Below, piece after piece: positions 58,201 through 64,000 of a stretch of 64,000 nt of DNA. The DNA lies in contig OX030960.1 in the NCBI GenBank assembly GCA_943735955.1, forward strand, positions 3,037,902-3,101,901. The letters run 5' to 3'. How positions within the stretch are numbered: position 1 is the first letter of the stretch; each line of letters starts with the position of its first letter. Below the pieces are notes generated by a model. The model had not been told where the DNA came from and did no database searches. It was given only the letters and a program-made list of their open reading frames with translations. The position numbers and the translations under genes are program-made. The DNA is from Piscicola geometra (taxonomy: Eukaryota; Annelida; Clitellata; Hirudinida; Piscicolidae).

Positions 58201-61200
58201 ATGGAGTTGAGGTTTCGATGGGAGGGTGGATAAATTTTGGAAAGTGGAAAAATGAGAAGATTAATTTTCTCATGCTGAGGATTATGATGTTGAAGTGGGA
58301 AGTGTGGTAATGCAATGAAGATCGCGATTTTTAAACACATTTGCTGCGATAAATGTTTTACGGAGTGGAAATGTTATTGAAAATCTTCAAAATTGTTCAA
58401 ATTCTAGAATATTTTTTACAAACAAATGCAGTTTTATTCTCACAACGAAGCCGTATATTCAGTTTGACTTTTGAACAAATGGATAAAAATACTCTGAATA
58501 ATATATTGAAGAAGTTTTAAGGAATCATTTTGTTTTTATTTTTTTAATCCTTTTTCTATAATCCTATTCCAAATCGTTGCAGCTTTAATTCAAAAGAAAA
58601 CTTGGAAAAATGATTTTTGCCTAGTATAAAATATATTTGTTAGAAATATAAATAAATTTAATGTTTAAATCAGAATTTAAAGCAGACTGAAATTTAAAGG
58701 AAAAAATAGACAGAATAAATTTCATTTATTCGCGAAAGGCTCTTTCAAGAGAATTTGTCTAATATGTTTTATTGGAGCATACATTTAATTTATAAACAAA
58801 ACAAGATTAAACAAACAGTTTTCGACACACTTGCCCGAAACAACATAAGCATTTGCATACAAATCGGAAAATATAATTAGCATAAAAAGACTATTCATTA
58901 GGGTGCTTCTGAAAACCAAAAAACAACAAAGTAGTTTTGTGAAACTTTTCATAAGGTGTTTTTATTTAGAAAAAGGAGATAAAGAAAATATTGGCTGAAG
59001 AAATCCACAACTGGAACATCACTTCCAAAACTTAAACCTTCATGTGGAAACCTGCGACGCATATAAAAAACTTGCAAAACACACAAATGAAAGTTTTAAG
59101 TTGTTTATTATCAAAAAATTCAAAAAACAAAAATAATCACAATTTAAATTAAGTAGTCATTTGACTTCTATCTTTAATTCTTCTGTGAACGTTAACTGGA
59201 ACTTGGCAGCAAGTGTTGACGACTTAGTTATTTCCGAACTTATATTTCTATGGTCCTATTGAAGAAACTACGCAACCCCGCGCTCAGCCAAGTCATTGAC
59301 GACTTTGACGACTTGCACAAAACGTTTGCTCTCTTAATAAAATATGAATTTAGTCAAATAAGAGTTAAAAGGATTAAAATCTTTTTTTCAGAACGTCTTG
59401 CTTAAGGTCTTATCATTAATTTTGCATAACAATTTTAGGTAGTGAGTTTTATGTGACACATCCTCAAATAATGAGTTTTTAAAAAGATAAATAACAGTTT
59501 ATAATGTACCACTGGAGATGGAGCCATCTCACCATACATTCAAGAATAGGCAAACAGATCTGTCCATTAAATCACAGAACAAACATCACAAGGTTAACAC
59601 TCTCTGTTCAACACGTACATATGTTAAACCTAGGCACACAAAAATGCCAACAAGTGAATTTACTCGAATGAAGAAAAGTATTAAAACTCAACCATGAAAA
59701 CGCCTAAAGAGATTTCAAAAGTGTGCATGCCAAAACCACACACAACAAATTTAAATACCTGATATCGAAAACAAAACATCAGCCAAACATAAAAACTGCA
59801 AAACACACAACCAAAAAGAAAAAAAAACACAAAATGCTCACACACAAAATGCTCACACAAGCAATCGGGCGAGCAGTGTGAATGCGAGAACATGCTTCCG
59901 AAGCGTTTTGTGTAGATTTACTTTCCGCACAAACGACATCACCGTCGAAGGAGGCGGTTCAAAAGGAATTATGAAGCGCTAGATAAGGAGACTTCGGATA
60001 AGGCGTGCATCTTGTTCCAGGGCGTATCTGAAGTTTAATCGGAATTTACAAATAGAAGTTGAGAGGGGGAGGAAGGAATATTTTAGAGGCCGTTAAGGAC
60101 ACACTTTTATATGCTATGCTATAAAGGACGCATTGATGGGGGTGCTTTAGTGGTAGCTTTAATTAATAAGGACGGTGGTGGGATAAAGTATATGACTATG
60201 ATGATTATGATAATGATGAAAACAATGGTGATGATGGTGGTGTCGAAACAGTGGGACGTGAGGGAAAGGCTTTTCCAGGAGCAGCAGCACGTCCAGAATG
60301 AAAGACATTCCAGGACACGTGTGTGATCGTTTGAGGTACGCCTCGCTTATGAGTGTGCGATGGAAAATGCTTCGGAAGATAGATAACGTTTCAAGAAATG
60401 CGAAAAGAAATTCTAGAGAGAATTTAAATTAAGAACAAATTAGTTTTTGCAACTTGCATTCTTGTTTCAATTTGTTTTCATGTATTTTTATCACATAAAT
60501 CAAAAAGTAAAATGTAATTCATTAGACTTGACATATAGGGATATAAAATAAACCCAAATATAAGCACACATACATTCACATAGACATACACGCACGCGCA
60601 AATATTCATACACGCCAAGCAAGATTATTCTCCAGTATCAATTCTACTCCTAATAGTTTTCTGATTTCATTTCTTTTGCACATCTTCATTGTACGGTCAC
60701 AGCAAGCGGATCTATTCTTTAAGATTGCATTACCGACAGTACTATAAACCTTCTCAAAAACATTTCGTGTTCTCAGTAACAAAAATTTATGAATAAAAGA
60801 TTGGAAGATAAAAATTTATCATTTCAATTTTTTCAGACTTATTATACAGTCTTTTAGGGATTCAACTTGGTACGTGCATGTCATGCAAAGAAGCCACCAC
60901 TGAATCCACAGAGTCTCAGTGCTCCAGAGAAACATTCGAAATGTGAGAAGTGTGAAGCTATTCTCAAGATCAGCTCGTGTTTCAGTGTCGCAAACGATTG
61001 TATGATTTGTAAAGATTGCCGAAATGAGATATAGCCATGTGTGTTTGTGTGTGCGTTTTGAGTGGATGTGTGTTTGTGTGGTTGTTTATATAAATATTTA
61101 GAAATTGTTAAAAATATATCATTTAAAATTATTTTTAAAGAATTTTTTCGATAATAAATATGAGATTACAAAAACAATCAAAGCTAACAATAAATCAAAA

Positions 61201-63127
61201 CTTCAAATACAACCACAGCCTCTTTCACAAACACAACTACAACATCTTCCAGAACCACAACATCACTTGCAAACAGCGATATACAACAACGACAACTACA
61301 ACAGGCAGCAGGGCAAGAAGACGGTGTTGAAATCAAATATAGGCGCTTCTGGGGAGTTTGAATTAGTTTTATGTATCAGGCCTGAACTAATGGGGTCTGA
61401 AGGGAGGTGACTTGTTTGCTGTGGCGTAATCACATATATATCTCGTGGTAAATTCTGAAAAATCATAGAATCCAAAGTATAGCAATACATAGATGCTAGC
61501 TGTAGATATGCATGTGAAAAGTACATTATTGCTCGGCATGTGGCCTGCAACCCCTGCAGGGGTGACGCTGCTTTAATCACATTCGTTAGTGCATTGTGTT
61601 TATTATGAAAGAAACTGATCGAGTTGTGGCAGTTGTGTGCTCTCGCTGCTTACGACAGTAAAGTGCAAAATTGGTGGATTTAGTGAGAGCTCTATGTAGT
61701 TTGTATGTAGGAGGGGTTTGTGAGGAGGTGATGTTATGGTCCAGGTGTGGATGTAATGGCGGTGTCATTGTGTGATGGTATTGTGTAGTGGTTTTTTACT
61801 GGCATTGTGTGAGGGTGTGCCTCTATGGGACAGTCTTTGTGTGATTGAGTGAGTAGCAGGTGATTAGGCAAGCGTTAAGTAGTTGTTTGGTCGTAAAAGA
61901 CCGCGTCATCGTACGTGCTTTCCAGTTGGTCTCAGCCCTGTCGCGCCATTGGACATTCAATACCAGAGCGGCAGATTGAGATTAATTCTTTCCAGTTATT
62001 CAGAGCCTTCGCAGGAAATTCCAGTTTTACTTCTTGGCGTGATGAGGTTTGAGGATTCAGATGTGATATATTGCTGGGTGTCGTTGAGGTGGCAGCGGCG
62101 AGAGAGGAAGATATTTCAAAATCAGGCAGCCCAGAGGCAAGTGCACGATTCATCAAATGCAACTCTCGCTATCGTTTCATCTACGCTCAGCCTTCAATAG
62201 GTCGCTGCCCTGCCATCACTCCTCCTATCACGCCATCTAAAACTCCGCTACCTGCTTTACAGGCGACGTTAGTTGGAAGGTGGATGCCGATGAATTGGTG
62301 AGGCTTTCAGCTCAAAGAGGAAAGAAATGTCTTAGAGAACGTGATGTGGTGATAGGCGCTTGAAATCAATTTGTGGTGAACCACTTGGGAATTTGGAATC
62401 TTTTAGAACCGTTTAAAGAGAGTAATACAAATGTGGGGGTAAAACTTTGGAATCAAAGGCGTTTGCAGCTAAGGTCTGATGAGAATTGAAGGCTTTCCTG
62501 ATTGAAGTTTCAGAAGAGTTTGTGCGTTTGAAAAAGCTATTTGTCTCGCTCCTTAATTCTGCGTACAGCCATCCATAATTATAAAAACAAAAATGTAATT
62601 TGAATAAAAAAAACGTGATTTATCTAGCAACTGGGAAAAAAATGGTTTGCAATATTGGAAAGCTAGCTTGGTTTTGAGTACAGACTATACAACGATAAGT
62701 TTTCGAATATAAAGTCATTTATGAGAGAATTTATAAAAATACCTTTTTTTGAGATTTTTTCCACAAATAAATGACTGAATAAAAAGTACACATTTTTTTC
62801 CATTTTTATTGAAACTGTGCGAATGGCATATTTCCTAAGCAACCGTTGTTTCTCACAAACCATTTTAAATTTTAAACACAATCTTTGCCCATTCATTTCA
62901 ATCAATCGGCAAATAGAACTGATTTATTTTTATTTCCACTTTCCGTTACATTAAAGCGTGTATGCATGCTTACAATAACACATTTTTACACCAAGACCCA
63001 AAATGGGTCACCCACACACTAAACGTAACATTCTATTGACAAACATTATTTTTATGTTTTCCAGGTACCCATTTACTTTGCCAGTTTAGCAGTATTTACC
63101 GTCTCACGTTCCATAAATTCACCTTAC

Positions 63128-63226
63128 TGCTACAGCAGAAGCTCTCACACCAGTGAGTGATTCACAATAAAAAGCGACACAAGTACAAAAACAAAAAGTA
63201 ATTTTTCTCCATTTAAAGAAACACAT
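63128..63226 (-). CDS. Candidate signal-peptide exon, possibly of ANOS1
   Basis: ATG followed by MCFFKWRKITFCFCTCVAFY and ending RASAVA at GCA|GTAAGG, phase 0. A basic n-region, a hydrophobic core and small residues before the donor resemble a signal peptide, and phase 0 fits the first located ANOS1 exon. At least one Cys-containing exon would still be missing in between, so this is only a suggestion. Confidence 0.18.
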
Positions 63227-64000
63227 GTGTTTTTGTGTGTGTATTTTGTATGAAAGAGAAGGTGTTTGTAGCTCTGTTGTAAAAACTAATGCAAACTTGT
63301 TAGCATCCATGACATGAATTCCTTTGTTGCTTTTTATTTCAACTTGTCTTTTTTCAACTCTATTTCTGTGTCTTTGCAAATTAGCTTCTTCCACCAACAG
63401 CTTGTAAAACAGCAGCTTGCCTCTAAAAAATGCCCATTTCCTTCTTGGTATTTTTAGAGTTACCGATACCATTTTTTATTCTTTCTTTTTTGAAGGCTTT
63501 TTTTCAAAAGCTCTTCTAGATATTTTAATATTTCCCAAGAGTTATATTTGAAACTTATCTTTTTCAAATTATTTTTTGGCGTTGGGTTTCTGAATTTTTA
63601 AAAGTCAATTTCATGGAGTAATTTAGAAAGCGCTTTTTCAAATGTGTTCTTCGTTTTGTTGATTCAATGCACAAGAACATGCCCTGAATGGAAAGGAGCT
63701 TGTCCCGCTTAAGGCTTTAATAAAGAATTCATCTGGTCCGATCGAGCGAGTTAAGCCGGAATAAGTGTGTTAAATGCGAAAGTAAAACGCGCTTGGAGGC
63801 GAATTTAATTGCACCAAAGAAACGTATAAAACACCATTAAGAAAGGCACTAAAAACTAATTGCTTCGAATAAGCTTGAATGGGAAACAGGTGAATCGAAG
63901 GTTAGTGCCAGAAAAATGTGGATTTCTGTGAGAGGTATTGCGTGTGTAAAATTCTTCGATTGTTCTCATCTGTTTGTGCGAGTATGTGTCTGCGTGTGCG

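Larger units (their letters stand above)
56636..64000. other. Upstream region of ANOS1; first exon not resolved
   Basis: The missing ANOS1 5' exon(s) must lie here or beyond the window. Apart from the minisatellite at 57520-58200 and a short GAT-rich patch near 60190-60240, I see only unconfirmed open frames, for example at 57289-57513 (+), 61296-61580 (-) and 62071-62301 (+). None has clear homology or matched splice partners. Confidence 0.4.

Noticed and set aside
57255..58340. 361-codon minus-strand frame with SSSHLHHPIFIIP repeats
   Set aside because: It is a 15-bp minisatellite read in all open frames. The non-repetitive end shows no match to the missing anosmin N-terminus in Cys spacing.
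61883..62301. GC-richer region with two overlapping plus-strand frames
   Set aside because: No homology and no consistent splice borders. Both strands are open, so coding sense cannot be assigned.

Overview
This is an AT-rich metazoan nuclear window. It has spliced multi-exon genes, GT-AG introns with in-frame stops, moderate-GC coding exons, long introns full of micro- and minisatellites, and tRNA-derived SINE-like elements. No bacterial, organellar or viral gene was recognised. The gene set (SPEF1, a sex-peptide/MIP-type peptide receptor, a paraxis-type bHLH factor, anosmin-1) fits a bilaterian, most likely a protostome invertebrate. The phylum cannot be fixed from this sequence.

Layout, left to right. 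(1) 760-4697, minus: a complete five-exon SPEF1/CLAMP gene (237 aa, CH domain plus C-terminal coiled coil). (2) About 6387-8732, plus: CRE-like sites and a TATA box in front of a four-exon gene for a small secreted peptide precursor (119 aa) of no family I recognise. (3) 10872-12056, minus: an intact 394-aa, single-exon rhodopsin-family receptor of the SPR/MIP-receptor group. (4) 12-26.9 kb: gene-poor, with SINE-like elements, simple repeats and a few unproven exons. (5) 26921-27985, plus: a paraxis/scleraxis-type bHLH factor in one ORF. (6) 30004-31852, minus: a possible two-exon 57-aa microprotein. (7) 33643-56635, minus: 16 phase-consistent exons of anosmin-1 (ANOS1/KAL1), with Cys-rich box, WAP domain, four fibronectin type III domains and a basic/Gln/His-rich tail. 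Only the extreme N-terminus and signal peptide are missing. (8) 56.6-64 kb: minisatellite and unassigned sequence. A possible signal-peptide exon lies at 63.1-63.2 kb.

All the anosmin exons and four of the five SPEF1 exons had to be rebuilt by hand from splice sites, because they are short and mostly lack a start codon. Every junction keeps frame, and each exon aligns in order with the known domain plan.

The main observations are: tandem repeats repeatedly sit directly against splice sites of anosmin and SPEF1, including a tract of about 480 bp of (CA)n that forms a 3' splice site; a His/Ser/Pro/Asn-rich insertion of about 80 residues, of tandem-repeat origin, is translated inside anosmin FN3-4; anosmin has a predicted hydrophobic C-terminus that could be a GPI signal, with an alternative short terminus; and the secreted peptide precursor is unclassified. 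The genes do not form an operon or an obvious shared pathway. SPEF1 is ciliary, the receptor and peptide are neuroendocrine, the bHLH factor is mesoderm-type and anosmin is an extracellular guidance protein.
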